From contig NZ_JASHJX010000019.1 of the NCBI RefSeq assembly GCF_030732985.1, positions 1-64,000 on the forward strand: DNA of 64,000 nt, written 5' to 3'. This document shows positions 25,875-35,260 of the stretch, in pieces. How positions within the stretch are numbered: position 1 is the first letter of the stretch; each line of letters begins with the position of its first letter. The DNA comes from Nioella sp. MMSF_3534 (GTDB lineage Bacteria > Pseudomonadota > Alphaproteobacteria > Rhodobacterales > Rhodobacteraceae). The notes below the pieces were generated by a model, which saw only the letters and a list, made by a program, of their open reading frames with translations, ran no database searches and was not told the DNA's origin. The position numbers were made by a program, and so were the translations under genes.

Positions 25875-26597
25875 TTAGGCATCCTTGGCCACGCGCGCCA
25901 GTGCCATCACGCGAACGTTCTCTGCGCCTGCGTCATGGCAGGCTTGCGCGGCGGCGGCGAAGGTGGCGCCAGAGGTCATCACGTCGTCGACCAGCAGGAT
26001 ATCGCGGCCCACCAGAATATGGCCCCTCTTGGGGTGCGGATGGATGGAATCGCGCAGGTTCTCGAAACGCTCCTCCCGGCCCTTGCCGTCCTGGCTGGCG
26101 GTCTTGCGGATGCGTTTCAACGCGTCGGGGGCGAAGAACGCCTGAGTCTCATTGGCCAGCGCCTGCGCCAGCAATGCCGACTGGTTCACCTTTCGACGGA
26201 AGAGCCGCCACCAGTGCAGGGGGATGGGCACGATCACGGTATTGTCGGTCATCAGCGGCCCCGCCTTGGCCGCCATCCATTTGCCTGCGGCCCGGGCAAT
26301 CGCGGGCTGGTCGCCGTGTTTCAGGCGCAGAACCATCTTTCGCCCGTTGCCGGAATATGTGAAGACAGCGCGCCCCTTGTCCCAGGGTCGTGCGATGGTC
26401 AGGCAATCGTCGCAGCGCAGGCCCGGTTCGGGGTCCGATCCGGGCAGGGGTGTGCCGCACTGGTCGCAGGAAGGACCGTTGATGAAGGGCGTATCGCTCC
26501 AACAGTTTGCGCAAAGACCGAACTCGGTCTCGACCGGCGCACCGCAACAAACGCAATCGGGCGGAAACACCGCATTCACAGCCGTTTGCAATTTCAT
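25875..26597 (-). CDS. comF: ComF-family phosphoribosyltransferase-like protein
   Basis: Double zinc-finger protein related to competence factor ComF/GntX. The 240 residues include cysteine pairs near 15-18, 29-32, 44-47 and 62-65, and a PRPP-loop motif ILLVDDVMTSGAT near 198-210. In other bacteria ComF assists DNA uptake, but no competence genes are visible here. It is first of the leftward comF-grxC-nit-marR run and divergent from the methyltransferase. Confidence 0.9.
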   Translation of the reverse strand: MKLQTAVNAVFPPDCVCCGAPVETEFGLCANCWSDTPFINGPSCDQCGTPLPGSDPEPGLRCDDCLTIARPWDKGRAVFTYSGNGRKMVLRLKHGDQPAIARAAGKWMAAKAGPLMTDNTVIVPIPLHWWRLFRRKVNQSALLAQALANETQAFFAPDALKRIRKTASQDGKGREERFENLRDSIHPHPKRGHILVGRDILLVDDVMTSGATFAAAAQACHDAGAENVRVMALARVAKDA

Positions 26598-26621
26598 CCC
26601 GGCCCCCTAGGTTGCTGCGAC

Positions 26622-27494
26622 ATGACCGCCAAGACTGACATGACCCGGCCCAAGCTGATTGATCAAGAGGCCTTGTCCCGCCACCGCGCCCGCGCGCGGC
26701 TGGATCGGGCGGGTTTTCTGCATGACGAGGCGCGGTTCGAGCTTCAGGAAAGACTGCTCGACGTTAACAGGACGTTTACGGCGCCTGCAATTGTGACCCC
26801 TTTTCCGGACCTGTGGGCCGATTTCCTGCCCGGCGCGGTGGTCGTGCCTGATTCCGATGTGTTGGCGCTGGACCCCGGCGCGCATGATCTCGTGCTTCAC
26901 GTAATGGGCCTGCATTGGGCCGAAGATCCTGTCGGGCAGCTTGTGCAGTGCCGCCGCGCGCTGCGGCCCGACGGGCTACTGATGGTTGCGATGCTGGGGG
27001 GCGAGACCCTGAACGAGCTGCGCGCCGCGCTGGCGCAGGCCGAAAGCGAGGTCATGGGTGGCCTCAGCCCCCGCGTGGCCCCGATGGGCGAGATTCGCGA
27101 TCTTGGCGGGCTGCTTGGCCGCGCGGGCCTGTCGCTGCCCGTCGCCGACCGCCTGCCGCAGCGGGTCACCTATCAGACGCTGTTCCACCTGATGCGCGAT
27201 CTGCGCGATATGGGCGAGACGAATGCTCTGGCCGCGCGCCACAAGGCCACCCCGCCCCGCGCGCTCTTCGCCCGCGCCGCGCAAATCTACGCGGAGAGCT
27301 TCCCCGCCGAGGATGGCCGCATCGCCGCGACATTTGAACTGGTGTTCCTGACGGGCTGGCGCCCGCACGAGAGCCAGCAGAAACCGCTTCGCCCCGGATC
27401 GGCCGCCGCGCGGCTGGCCGAGGCTCTGGACACAACCGAATTCGATGAAACCGCCCGGCCCGTGCCGGTTCTGAACACAAGAGGCCAGGAATGA
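26622..27494 (+). CDS. Methyltransferase-domain protein (BioC/NDUFAF5-like)
   Basis: SAM-methyltransferase-like protein of 290 residues. The order FLHDEARFELQERLLDVNRTF, LVLHVMGLHWAEDPVGQL, LRPDGLLMVAMLGGETLNEL matches the BioC/NDUFAF5 group. The classical glycine-rich motif I is degenerate (FPDLWADFLPGAVVV), so it may act like NDUFAF5 homologues on complex I rather than as BioC. The chosen ATG follows divergent comF by 24 bases; another ATG six codons on is possible. Its stop overlaps the hemH start (ATGA). Confidence 0.82.
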   Translation: MTAKTDMTRPKLIDQEALSRHRARARLDRAGFLHDEARFELQERLLDVNRTFTAPAIVTPFPDLWADFLPGAVVVPDSDVLALDPGAHDLVLHVMGLHWAEDPVGQLVQCRRALRPDGLLMVAMLGGETLNELRAALAQAESEVMGGLSPRVAPMGEIRDLGGLLGRAGLSLPVADRLPQRVTYQTLFHLMRDLRDMGETNALAARHKATPPRALFARAAQIYAESFPAEDGRIAATFELVFLTGWRPHESQQKPLRPGSAAARLAEALDTTEFDETARPVPVLNTRGQE

Positions 27495-28531
27495 CCCAAG
27501 CTCTGCCGCACGCCCCCGCCGACCATCCCCCGGTGAAATTCGGGAAGATCGGTGTCCTGCTCGCCAATCTGGGCACGCCCGACGACTACAGCTACTGGCC
27601 CATGCGCCGCTATCTGAACGAGTTCCTGTCGGACAAGCGCGTCATCGACTACCCCGCCTGGAAATGGCAGCCGATCCTTCAGGCGATCATCCTGACCAAG
27701 CGGCCCTTCAGTTCCGGCGCGGCCTATAAGTCGATCTGGAACCACGACAAGGGCGAAAGCCCCTTGATGACCATCACCAAGGATCAGACCGCCAAGATGG
27801 TCGCCGAGATGCAGGCGCGGCACGGCGACAGGGTGATGGTCGATTTCTGTATGCGCTACGGCAATCCATCGACCAAGTCCAAGGTCCGCGCGATGGTCGA
27901 GGCGGGCTGCGACAAGATCCTCTTCGTGCCGCTTTACCCGCAATATGCCGGCGCGACCTCTGCCACTGCGAATGACCAGTTCTTCCGTGCATTGATGGAG
28001 GAAGCCTGGCAGCCATCGGTCCGGACCCTGCCAGCCTATTTTGACCACCCGTCTTACGTGGAGGCGCTGGCCGGCTCGGTGGAGAAGGCCTATGCGGCGA
28101 TGGAAGAGAAACCGGACATCCTGGTCGCCTCCTATCACGGGATGCCCGAACGCTATCTCATGCAGGGCGACCCCTATCATTGCCAGTGCCAGAAGACGAC
28201 GCGCCTGCTGCGCGAACGGCTTGGTTGGGACAAAAGCCAGATCGTTACCACCTTCCAGTCGAAATTCGGGCCGGAGGAATGGCTGAAGCCTTACACGGTG
28301 GAAGAAGTCGCGCGGCTGGCAGAGGCTGGTAAGAAGCGGATCGCTGTCATTGCGCCTGCCTTCTCAGCCGATTGCATCGAGACGCTGGAAGAGATCAACG
28401 AAGAGATCAAGGAAAGCTTTGAAGAGGCGGGCGGGGAAGAGTTTACCTATATCCCGTGCCTCAACGACGAGGCGGCTCACATCTCTGCCCTCGCGGACGT
28501 GATCGACGTCAACCTGTCTGGTTGGATCTAG
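27491..28531 (+). CDS. hemH: Ferrochelatase
   Basis: Inserts ferrous iron into protoporphyrin IX, the last step of haem synthesis. The 346-residue protein has the N-terminal VLLANLGTPDDYS motif, the conserved LYPQYAGATSA and YHGMPERY (catalytic histidine), and a late PAFSADCIETLEEI with the conserved glutamate. Length is normal. It is translationally coupled to the upstream methyltransferase and ends four bases into a convergent 43-residue gene. Confidence 0.97.
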   Translation: MTQALPHAPADHPPVKFGKIGVLLANLGTPDDYSYWPMRRYLNEFLSDKRVIDYPAWKWQPILQAIILTKRPFSSGAAYKSIWNHDKGESPLMTITKDQTAKMVAEMQARHGDRVMVDFCMRYGNPSTKSKVRAMVEAGCDKILFVPLYPQYAGATSATANDQFFRALMEEAWQPSVRTLPAYFDHPSYVEALAGSVEKAYAAMEEKPDILVASYHGMPERYLMQGDPYHCQCQKTTRLLRERLGWDKSQIVTTFQSKFGPEEWLKPYTVEEVARLAEAGKKRIAVIAPAFSADCIETLEEINEEIKESFEEAGGEEFTYIPCLNDEAAHISALADVIDVNLSGWI

Positions 28532-28659
28532 GCGGCAACAACCGGGCGGCCAGCGAATTCGGTCTGACCGACCCGCACCACAACATGCCCGTTGGCAAGC
28601 GCCTTCACGAATGTGCCCTGCACGGAAACGCAGGACCCGATGACGATGGTCTTGATCAT
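28528..28659 (-). CDS. Small conserved-looking 43-residue protein
   Basis: Below usual length cut-offs but well supported. The ATG at 28659 follows a GGGGAGA site, and the product starts MIKTIVIGSCVSVQGTFVK and ends GQTEFAGRPVVAA, a compact beta-rich pattern with one cysteine. I recall similar tiny proteins beside hemH in other Rhodobacterales, but cannot verify this here. It is read convergently to hemH with a four-base overlap, and lies 106 bases downstream of mutT. No function can be assigned. Confidence 0.65.
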   Translation of the reverse strand: MIKTIVIGSCVSVQGTFVKALANGHVVVRVGQTEFAGRPVVAA

Positions 28660-28765
28660 GGCTTCTCCCCAGAGCCGAGTGAAGGGATCACGTTAAGTGA
28701 TTCTGGTAGAAAGTCACTAGGTTTGCGGCCATCCCAATGGATAGGTTTGTGGGGGAAATGGCTAC

Positions 28766-29164
28766 TTACAGCCAATCGCGCAGGATCGGGATCAGGGGAA
28801 TGTCTGCTGGAGGCATCGGGTAGTCGCGCAGTTGGTTCGCTCGAACCCAAGCCAATTGCTGGCCTTCCTGCGCCGTCACGATGCCCTGCCATTTGCGGCA
28901 GGCAAAGAGCGGCATCAGCAGGTGGAAGTCGTCATATGTGTGACTGGCGAATGTCAGCGGGGCGAGGCAGCTTTCCCAGGTATCGATGCCCAGTTCCTCG
29001 TGCAGTTCACGGATCAGCGCCGCCTCTGGTGTTTCACCCGGTTCGACCTTGCCGCCCGGAAACTCCCACAAACCCGCCATCGACTTGCCCTCGGGGCGCT
29101 GTGCCAACAGCACGCGCCCGTCAGGGTCGATCAGCGCAACGGCGGAGACCAGAACGGTTTTCAC
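28766..29164 (-). CDS. mutT: 8-oxo-dGTP diphosphatase (Nudix, MutT-like)
   Basis: Sanitises the nucleotide pool by hydrolysing 8-oxo-dGTP, preventing A-to-C changes. The 132-residue protein starts VLVSAVALIDPDGRVLLAQR and has a complete Nudix box at 37-59 (GGKVEPGETPEAAL..REL.EELG). Its start overlaps the argJ stop by four bases, a linkage I associate with alphaproteobacterial argJ-mutT pairs. Confidence 0.93.
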   Translation of the reverse strand: MKTVLVSAVALIDPDGRVLLAQRPEGKSMAGLWEFPGGKVEPGETPEAALIRELHEELGIDTWESCLAPLTFASHTYDDFHLLMPLFACRKWQGIVTAQEGQQLAWVRANQLRDYPMPPADIPLIPILRDWL

Positions 29165-30549
29165 GATCGGTAATCCGCGTTGATGGTGATGTATTGATGG
29201 GTCAGGTCGCAGGTCCAGACCGTCGCCTCGCCGGTCCCGAGCCCCATATCCACGGCAACGACCAGTTCTTCCTGCTTCATGTAGGCCGCGCCCGCCTCTT
29301 CCGTATAGCTTTCCGCGACCCAGCCTTTCTCGGCCACGAGGATATCGCCAAAACGGATGTTCAGTAGATCCCGATCCGCAGCCGCGCCCGATTTGCCCAC
29401 GGCCATGACGATGCGTCCCCAGTTGGGGTCTTCGCCAGCGATGGCGGTCTTGACCAGTGGCGAATTGGCAATCGCGCGGGCCACCTTGTCGGCATCGCGG
29501 GCAGATTTCGCCCCGGTTACGCGCACTTCGACCAGTTTCGTCGCGCCTTCACCATCGCGCACGATCTGCAAGGCAAGGTCCTGTAGAACCTCGGTCAGCC
29601 CCGCGGCAAAGGCCCGCCCCGCCTCGGTCCGGGCGGAGGTGATCGGGCTATTGCCAGCCATGCCGGTGGCAGCCACCAGAACAGTGTCCGAGGTCGAGGT
29701 GTCGCTGTCAACCGTCACCGCGTTGAAGCTGACATTCGTGCCGGATTTCAGCATCGCCTGAAGCGCAGGTTGCGTCACTGCGGCATCGGTAAAGACATAA
29801 CCCAGCATCGTCGCCATATCCGGCGCGATCATGCCCGATCCCTTGGCAAAGCCCGCGATCGTCACGGTCTGGCCGTCCAGTTCCACCTGACGCACTGCGC
29901 CCTTGGGGAAAGTGTCGGTCGTCATGATGGCGCGGGCGGCGTCTTCCCAGTTGCCCTCGGCCAGCCCGTCGCGCAGGTCGGTCAGGGCATGGGTGATCTT
30001 TTCGGGTGGCAACGGTTGGCCGATCACGCCGGTGGAGGATGAAAACACATGCCCCTTGGGCAGGTTCATCAGCTGTGCCAGCGATCCGGTCACCTCGTCC
30101 ACGGTCTGCTGCCCGGCATGGCCGGTGAAGGCGTTGGAATTGCCCGCGTTGACGATGAAGGCAAAGCCCTTGGCCGCGCCGGGTTTCAGCGCCGCAAGCT
30201 TGGCCTCGCAATCCAGCACCGGCGCGGACCGGGTGGACGACTTGGTAAATACGCCCGCAATCGTACTGCCCGGCGCAAGTTCCGCCAGCATCACATCCTT
30301 GCGGCCCTTGTATTTCACGCCAGCGGCAACAGCCGACAGGCGCAGGCCCTCGATGGGCGGGATGGACGGAAACCCGTCCTTCGGCGCCAGCGGGGAAACC
30401 GCGGGCACCGGTGTTGTCGCGGGTGGGCTGGCCTCTGCGCCGTCACGCTCTTGCTTGAGCTTCTTGCGCAGTTTGTTCAGCTTGCGTTTCAGCTCGGCCA
30501 CCTCTCCGGTTGCCTTGCCGTGTTTCGCCTTCTTGTCTTTCTTGGCCAT
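29161..30549 (-). CDS. argJ: Bifunctional glutamate N-acetyltransferase/amino-acid acetyltransferase
   Basis: Transfers acetyl groups from acetylornithine to glutamate in the arginine cycle. The protein self-cleaves before the threonine of the ATML motif; here A246-T247-M248-L249 (APDMATMLG). The catalytic region is normal, but the 462-residue protein has an extra N-terminal 55-60 residues that are Lys-rich and coiled-coil-like (AELKRKLNKLRKKLK), then a Pro/Ala linker. The ATG at 30549 gives MAKKDKKAKHG; a slightly longer start is possible. It lies 19 bases after the PPIase gene in the same direction. Confidence 0.95.
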   Translation of the reverse strand: MAKKDKKAKHGKATGEVAELKRKLNKLRKKLKQERDGAEASPPATTPVPAVSPLAPKDGFPSIPPIEGLRLSAVAAGVKYKGRKDVMLAELAPGSTIAGVFTKSSTRSAPVLDCEAKLAALKPGAAKGFAFIVNAGNSNAFTGHAGQQTVDEVTGSLAQLMNLPKGHVFSSSTGVIGQPLPPEKITHALTDLRDGLAEGNWEDAARAIMTTDTFPKGAVRQVELDGQTVTIAGFAKGSGMIAPDMATMLGYVFTDAAVTQPALQAMLKSGTNVSFNAVTVDSDTSTSDTVLVAATGMAGNSPITSARTEAGRAFAAGLTEVLQDLALQIVRDGEGATKLVEVRVTGAKSARDADKVARAIANSPLVKTAIAGEDPNWGRIVMAVGKSGAAADRDLLNIRFGDILVAEKGWVAESYTEEAGAAYMKQEELVVAVDMGLGTGEATVWTCDLTHQYITINADYRS

Positions 30550-30568
30550 GCCCGCCCCTTGTGGCAAA

Positions 30569-31402
30569 TCAGTTGTCCAGCAGATCGAGATTGCGGATCA
30601 GAGCCGGGTCAATGTCAAGCTCCGGACGGTCGATTTCGGCCGCTGCGGTCAGGGATTCGATATGCGCATCGACGCGGGCCTGGCGCAGACCTTCTTCCAG
30701 CTGTTCCCGCACTTCTTCCAGCGCCGGGGCGGCCTGGTCGCGGCTGTCATTCAGGATGACGACGTGCCAGCCGAAGCGGGTTTCAACGGGGGGCGAAACC
30801 TCACCCACTTCCAGCGCGAAAACGGCCTCTTCGAAGGACGGCACCATCATGCCTGCGGTGAACCAGCCAAGCTGACCGCCATTGGGGCCGGAGGGACCGG
30901 TGGAATGTTCGCGCGCCAGTTCCGCGAAATCTGCGCCGCCTTCCAGTTCCTCGACCAGCGCCTGTGCCTCTTCCTGGGTTTCCACTAGGATGTGCGAGGC
31001 GTTATATTCGGTGACGGCCTCCATTTCGCCGAACTCGGCGTCGTAGGCGGCCTGCAATTCTTCTGCCGGAATCTCGGCCAGGGCGATCTCGTCCAGCGTC
31101 AGGGCTGCGACATAGGCGCGTTCTTCGTTCTCCAGCCCAAGGCGCATAGCGGCGGACAGGTCGTCCCGCGCGGCGGTGGCCACGATTTCCTGCTGCACCA
31201 GCTGTTCCAGAATGCCGGTCAGCAATACGTCATCGGGCAGCGCCTGATACTGCTCGGGCAGTTGCGAATGCGCCACGATGATATGGCCAAGCGTGATGTC
31301 CTGTCCGTTGATCGTTGCAAGCACCGTGTCTGCATCCTGCGCCATGGCGGGTGTGATCATAAGCGCGGACAGGGCCGCACCGGCAAGAATTCGTTTCGTC
31401 AT
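30569..31402 (-). CDS. Parvulin-type periplasmic peptidyl-prolyl isomerase
   Basis: Exported folding catalyst. The 277 residues start with a signal peptide (about 1-21, ending PAMAQ), then a SurA/PrsA-like N-terminal helical region and a parvulin domain at about 130-225 (SHILVETQEEA, GGQLGWF, ETRFGWHVVIL), and end in a short helical tail. Divergent from secA, which fits a secretion and folding neighbourhood. A start five codons upstream (MGISS) is possible. Confidence 0.92.
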   Translation of the reverse strand: MTKRILAGAALSALMITPAMAQDADTVLATINGQDITLGHIIVAHSQLPEQYQALPDDVLLTGILEQLVQQEIVATAARDDLSAAMRLGLENEERAYVAALTLDEIALAEIPAEELQAAYDAEFGEMEAVTEYNASHILVETQEEAQALVEELEGGADFAELAREHSTGPSGPNGGQLGWFTAGMMVPSFEEAVFALEVGEVSPPVETRFGWHVVILNDSRDQAAPALEEVREQLEEGLRQARVDAHIESLTAAAEIDRPELDIDPALIRNLDLLDN

Positions 31403-31618
31403 TGAAGATATTCCCATGTTGGATGGCCGCGAAGGACTCCCGGCCGCGTTGACACATTTCCGACAGCCCCTTATGTCCAACTCTGGTTTGGCATTGGGGC
31501 CCGGCCTGACTTGGGGGTCGTTTTAGACGCCCGCAAGGTGCCGGACAACCCGATGCCCAAAGGTTTGGCAGATTGCAGCCGCAACACGCGGCGTGACGGC
31601 GCGGAAGGCGATAAACAT

Positions 31619-34336
31619 ATGCTCGGTCTCGGAACACTCGCGAAGAAGGTCTTCGGCACGCCCAATGATCGCAAGGTCAAAACCACGCGACCCACTGTCG
31701 AAAAGATCAACGCGCTGGAGCCCGAGTTCGAGAAGCTCACCGATACGCAGATCGTTGAAAAGACCGCCGAACTGCGGAACCGGGCCCAGAATGGCGAAAG
31801 CCTGGACGACCTGCTGCCCGAAGCCTTCGCAAACTGCCGCGAAGCCGCCCGCCGCGCCCTTGGCCTGCGGGCTTTCGACGTGCAGCTTATGGGCGGAATC
31901 TTCCTGCATCAGGGCAACATTTCCGAGATGAAAACGGGTGAGGGCAAGACGCTCGTCGCCACCTTCCCCGCCTATCTGAACGCGCTGACCGGCAAGGGCG
32001 TGCACATCGTTACCGTCAACGACTACCTCGCCAAGCGGGACGCCGAGTGGATGAGCAAGGTCTACACCGCGCTTGGCATGACCACCGGCGTTGTCTACCC
32101 GCGCCAGCCCGATGCCGAGAAGCGCGAGGCCTACAAGGCCGATATCACCTACGCGACCAATAATGAGCTTGGGTTTGACTACCTGCGCGACAACATGCGC
32201 GCCAACCTGTCGGACATGGCGCAGCGCGGTCACAACTTCGCGATCGTGGACGAGGTGGACTCGATCCTGATCGACGAGGCGCGGACCCCGCTGATCATCT
32301 CGGGCCCGTCCGATGACCGCTCTGACCTCTACACCAAGATGAACGAGGTGATGCCGTTCATTCAGGACGAGCATTACACGCACGACGAAAAGACCCGTCA
32401 GGTGACCTATACCGACGAAGGCAACGATTTTCTGGAAGAAAAACTTCTGGAGGTCGGCATCCTGCCCGAGGGGCAGAGCCTTTATGACCCGGAATCCACG
32501 ACCATCGTGCACCACGCCACCAACGCGCTGCGCGCCCACAAGACCTTTACCAAGGACAAGGAATATATCGTCCGTGGCGGTGAGGTCGTGCTGATTGACG
32601 AATTTACCGGCCGGATGATGGCCGGCCGCCGCCTGTCCGATGGTCTGCATCAGGCAATCGAGGCCAAGGAAGGCGTCAGCATCCAGCCCGAAAACGTGAC
32701 GCTGGCCAGCGTGACCTTCCAGAACTACTTCCGCCTTTATGACAAGCTTGGCGGCATGACCGGCACCGCCGCGACCGAGGCCGAGGAATTCATGTCGATC
32801 TACGGGCTTGGCGTGGTCGAGGTGCCCACCAACCGTCCGATCGCCCGGATCGACGAGGATGACAAGGTCTACCGCACGGGCCGCGAGAAATACGAGGCCA
32901 TCGTCGAGGAAATCCGCGCCGCCCATGAAAAGGGCCAGCCGGTTCTGGTCGGCACCACGTCCATCGAGAAATCGGAAATGCTGGGCCAGATGCTGACCCA
33001 GGCCAAGCTGCCCCACAACATCCTGAACGCACGCCAGCACGAACAGGAGGCTCAGATCGTTGCCGATGCGGGTAAACTGGGGGCAGTGACCATCGCCACC
33101 AACATGGCCGGTCGCGGCACCGACATCAAACTGGGCGGCAATGTCGAGTTCAAGATCATGGAGGCCATCGCCGCTGATCCCGAAGGCCACCCGGATGAAA
33201 TCCGCGCGCGCATCGAAGAGGCTCATGAAGCCGATGAACAGGCCGTGAAGGACGCGGGCGGGCTGTTTGTTCTGGCCACCGAGCGCCACGAAAGCCGCCG
33301 CATCGACAACCAGCTGCGCGGCCGGTCCGGCCGTCAGGGCGACCCGGGTCGGTCCAGCTTTTTCCTGTCGCTGGAAGACGACCTGATGCGTATTTTCGGG
33401 TCCGAACGGCTGGACAAGATGCTGTCCACGCTTGGTCTGCAAGAGGGCGAAGCAATCGTTCACCCCTGGGTCAACAAGTCTCTGGAACGCGCGCAGGCCA
33501 AGGTTGAAGGCCGCAACTTCGACATCCGCAAGCAGCTGCTCAAGTTCGACGACGTGATGAACGACCAGCGAAAGGCCATTTTCGGCCAGCGGCTGGAGAT
33601 CATGGCCGCCGAGGATATCAACGAAATCACCCGCGACATGCGCCATCAGGTGATTGACGATATCATCGAAACCTACATGCCGCCGCGGTCCTATGCCGAT
33701 CAGTGGGACACGGACGGGCTGCACGAGGCCATCAAGAAGGCCATGGCGCTGGATTTGCCGGTACAGGCATGGGGCGATGAAGAAGGCGTTGATGATGACG
33801 TGATGCGCGAACGCATTGCGCAGGCCTCGGACGAGCAAATGGCGAAGAAGGCCGTGGATTTCGGCCCGGAAAACATGCGTCAGATCGAGAAGCAGCTTCT
33901 GTTGCAGACCATCGACACCAAATGGCGCGAGCATCTGCTGACGTTGGAACATCTGCGCTCGGTCGTCGGTTTCCGGGGCTACGCGCAGCGCGATCCGCTG
34001 AACGAATACAAGACCGAGGGCTTCCAGCTGTTCGAGATGATGCTGGACGGCCTGCGCGCCGACGTGACCGAGAAGCTGAGCCGAATTCAGCCGCTGACCC
34101 CGGAACAGCAGCAGGAAATCATGCGCCAGATGCAGGAACGTCAGGCCGCGAGCCAGGCTGCCGCTCTGGACGCTGCCGACGCTGCCTCTGCCGCCGCAGC
34201 CGGGCCGGACCCGGATTCCAACGCCGCGCCCGGTTTCGACGAAAACAATCCCGATACGTGGGGCAATCCCGGCCGCAACGATGCCTGCCCTTGTGGGTCT
34301 GGCAAGAAGTTCAAGCACTGCCACGGTCGTCTGTGA
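31619..34336 (+). CDS. secA: Preprotein translocase ATPase SecA
   Basis: Motor that drives unfolded proteins through SecYEG. The 905-residue protein has Walker A MKTGEGKT at 104-111, DEVDS near 210, the second nucleotide domain with [10 protein letters not shown], and the C-terminal zinc motif [13 protein letters not shown] that binds SecB. Length is typical. The upstream frame extension is rejected because the ATG at 31619 gives the normal [13 protein letters not shown] start. It is divergent from the periplasmic PPIase. Confidence 0.98.
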   Translation: MLGLGTLAKKVFGTPNDRKVKTTRPTVEKINALEPEFEKLTDTQIVEKTAELRNRAQNGESLDDLLPEAFANCREAARRALGLRAFDVQLMGGIFLHQGNISEMKTGEGKTLVATFPAYLNALTGKGVHIVTVNDYLAKRDAEWMSKVYTALGMTTGVVYPRQPDAEKREAYKADITYATNNELGFDYLRDNMRANLSDMAQRGHNFAIVDEVDSILIDEARTPLIISGPSDDRSDLYTKMNEVMPFIQDEHYTHDEKTRQVTYTDEGNDFLEEKLLEVGILPEGQSLYDPESTTIVHHATNALRAHKTFTKDKEYIVRGGEVVLIDEFTGRMMAGRRLSDGLHQAIEAKEGVSIQPENVTLASVTFQNYFRLYDKLGGMTGTAATEAEEFMSIYGLGVVEVPTNRPIARIDEDDKVYRTGREKYEAIVEEIRAAHEKGQPVLVGTTSIEKSEMLGQMLTQAKLPHNILNARQHEQEAQIVADAGKLGAVTIATNMAGRGTDIKLGGNVEFKIMEAIAADPEGHPDEIRARIEEAHEADEQAVKDAGGLFVLATERHESRRIDNQLRGRSGRQGDPGRSSFFLSLEDDLMRIFGSERLDKMLSTLGLQEGEAIVHPWVNKSLERAQAKVEGRNFDIRKQLLKFDDVMNDQRKAIFGQRLEIMAAEDINEITRDMRHQVIDDIIETYMPPRSYADQWDTDGLHEAIKKAMALDLPVQAWGDEEGVDDDVMRERIAQASDEQMAKKAVDFGPENMRQIEKQLLLQTIDTKWREHLLTLEHLRSVVGFRGYAQRDPLNEYKTEGFQLFEMMLDGLRADVTEKLSRIQPLTPEQQQEIMRQMQERQAASQAAALDAADAASAAAAGPDPDSNAAPGFDENNPDTWGNPGRNDACPCGSGKKFKHCHGRL

Positions 34337-34360
34337 CCGGGACAAGACAGGCAGGCTGAC

Positions 34361-35179
34361 ATGGCGGAGCTGTTCGAGCGGACCCGTGGCAGCCTGACAT
34401 TTCTGTCGGTCCATCCGGTTCTGGACCAGATGGCGCGCGATATCCTGAACGGGCTGCCTCAGGCGGCCTGCGACGGGCCGCCCACCACCGTCTATTGCGG
34501 CGTGCATCAGGAGTTCGGCGATGCATGGTCCCGCCCCGGGTTCCGAATCGCGATTCAGACCGAGCAGCTTTTCGAGGCCGGCGGGGCCGCACTCTGGCCA
34601 TCCCGCAAACGGTCCAACCTGCAACGCATCCTCAAGGCCGTGCGGCAGTCGCATCGGGTTTTGGACCTGTCGGCCTATAATACCGCCTTCTATGACGCGG
34701 AACTTGGGCTGCCGAAGAACCGCCGCAAGCTGAGCTTTGGCCCTCATATCTTTCCCGCCACCCCTCACCCCTACACGCCGCCCACGCGAGACGAGATCCT
34801 GTTCTTCGGCTGGACCGGTGGCAAACGGCGCAAGGGCGTGTTGCAAGGCATCGACCGGTTCAAGGTGACGCTCGTCGAGGATGGCACCTTCTTCGACGAT
34901 CTGGATCAGATGATCCGTGCCCATAGCGCCGTTCTCAATATCCATTTCGAGGACGGCATCTATACCGAAGCGCCCCGCCTTCTCAGCGCCTATGTCTGTG
35001 GGACGCCGGTAATCTCGGAACCGCTCGATCCGGGGTTCGAGGCCGGGCTGCATTACCATCTGCTCGGCTCTGACGCGCCTTTCGATCCGCAGGCGGTGTT
35101 TGACGCGTTCTCTGCGCTCGTCACAAGCCGGTTCAGCTTTGCCGCCTATCTGGACAGCCTGGGCGACCGCAGCGCCTGA
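34361..35179 (+). CDS. Glycosyltransferase-like protein
   Basis: Protein of 272 residues with a C-terminal pattern (about 185-230: HSAVLNIHFEDGIYTEAPRL, LLSAYVCGTPVISEPL) resembling the nucleotide-sugar-binding half of GT-B glycosyltransferases. No clear N-terminal Rossmann motif or acceptor-binding domain is visible, and there is no signal peptide. It follows secA by 24 bases. Function uncertain; it might modify a surface glycan or be a degenerate family member. Confidence 0.6.
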   Translation: MAELFERTRGSLTFLSVHPVLDQMARDILNGLPQAACDGPPTTVYCGVHQEFGDAWSRPGFRIAIQTEQLFEAGGAALWPSRKRSNLQRILKAVRQSHRVLDLSAYNTAFYDAELGLPKNRRKLSFGPHIFPATPHPYTPPTRDEILFFGWTGGKRRKGVLQGIDRFKVTLVEDGTFFDDLDQMIRAHSAVLNIHFEDGIYTEAPRLLSAYVCGTPVISEPLDPGFEAGLHYHLLGSDAPFDPQAVFDAFSALVTSRFSFAAYLDSLGDRSA

Positions 35180-35260
35180 TTCCCCCGCATTTCCCCCGCA
35201 TCTCCGCAATATCGCCCCAATTGAGCGGGATTGTTTCCGGGTAGTGAGCCGGAGACCGTC

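Noticed and set aside
31523-35209. A 1228-residue open frame antisense to secA
   Set aside because: Shadow of secA; no motif, no start signal, repetitive low-complexity content.
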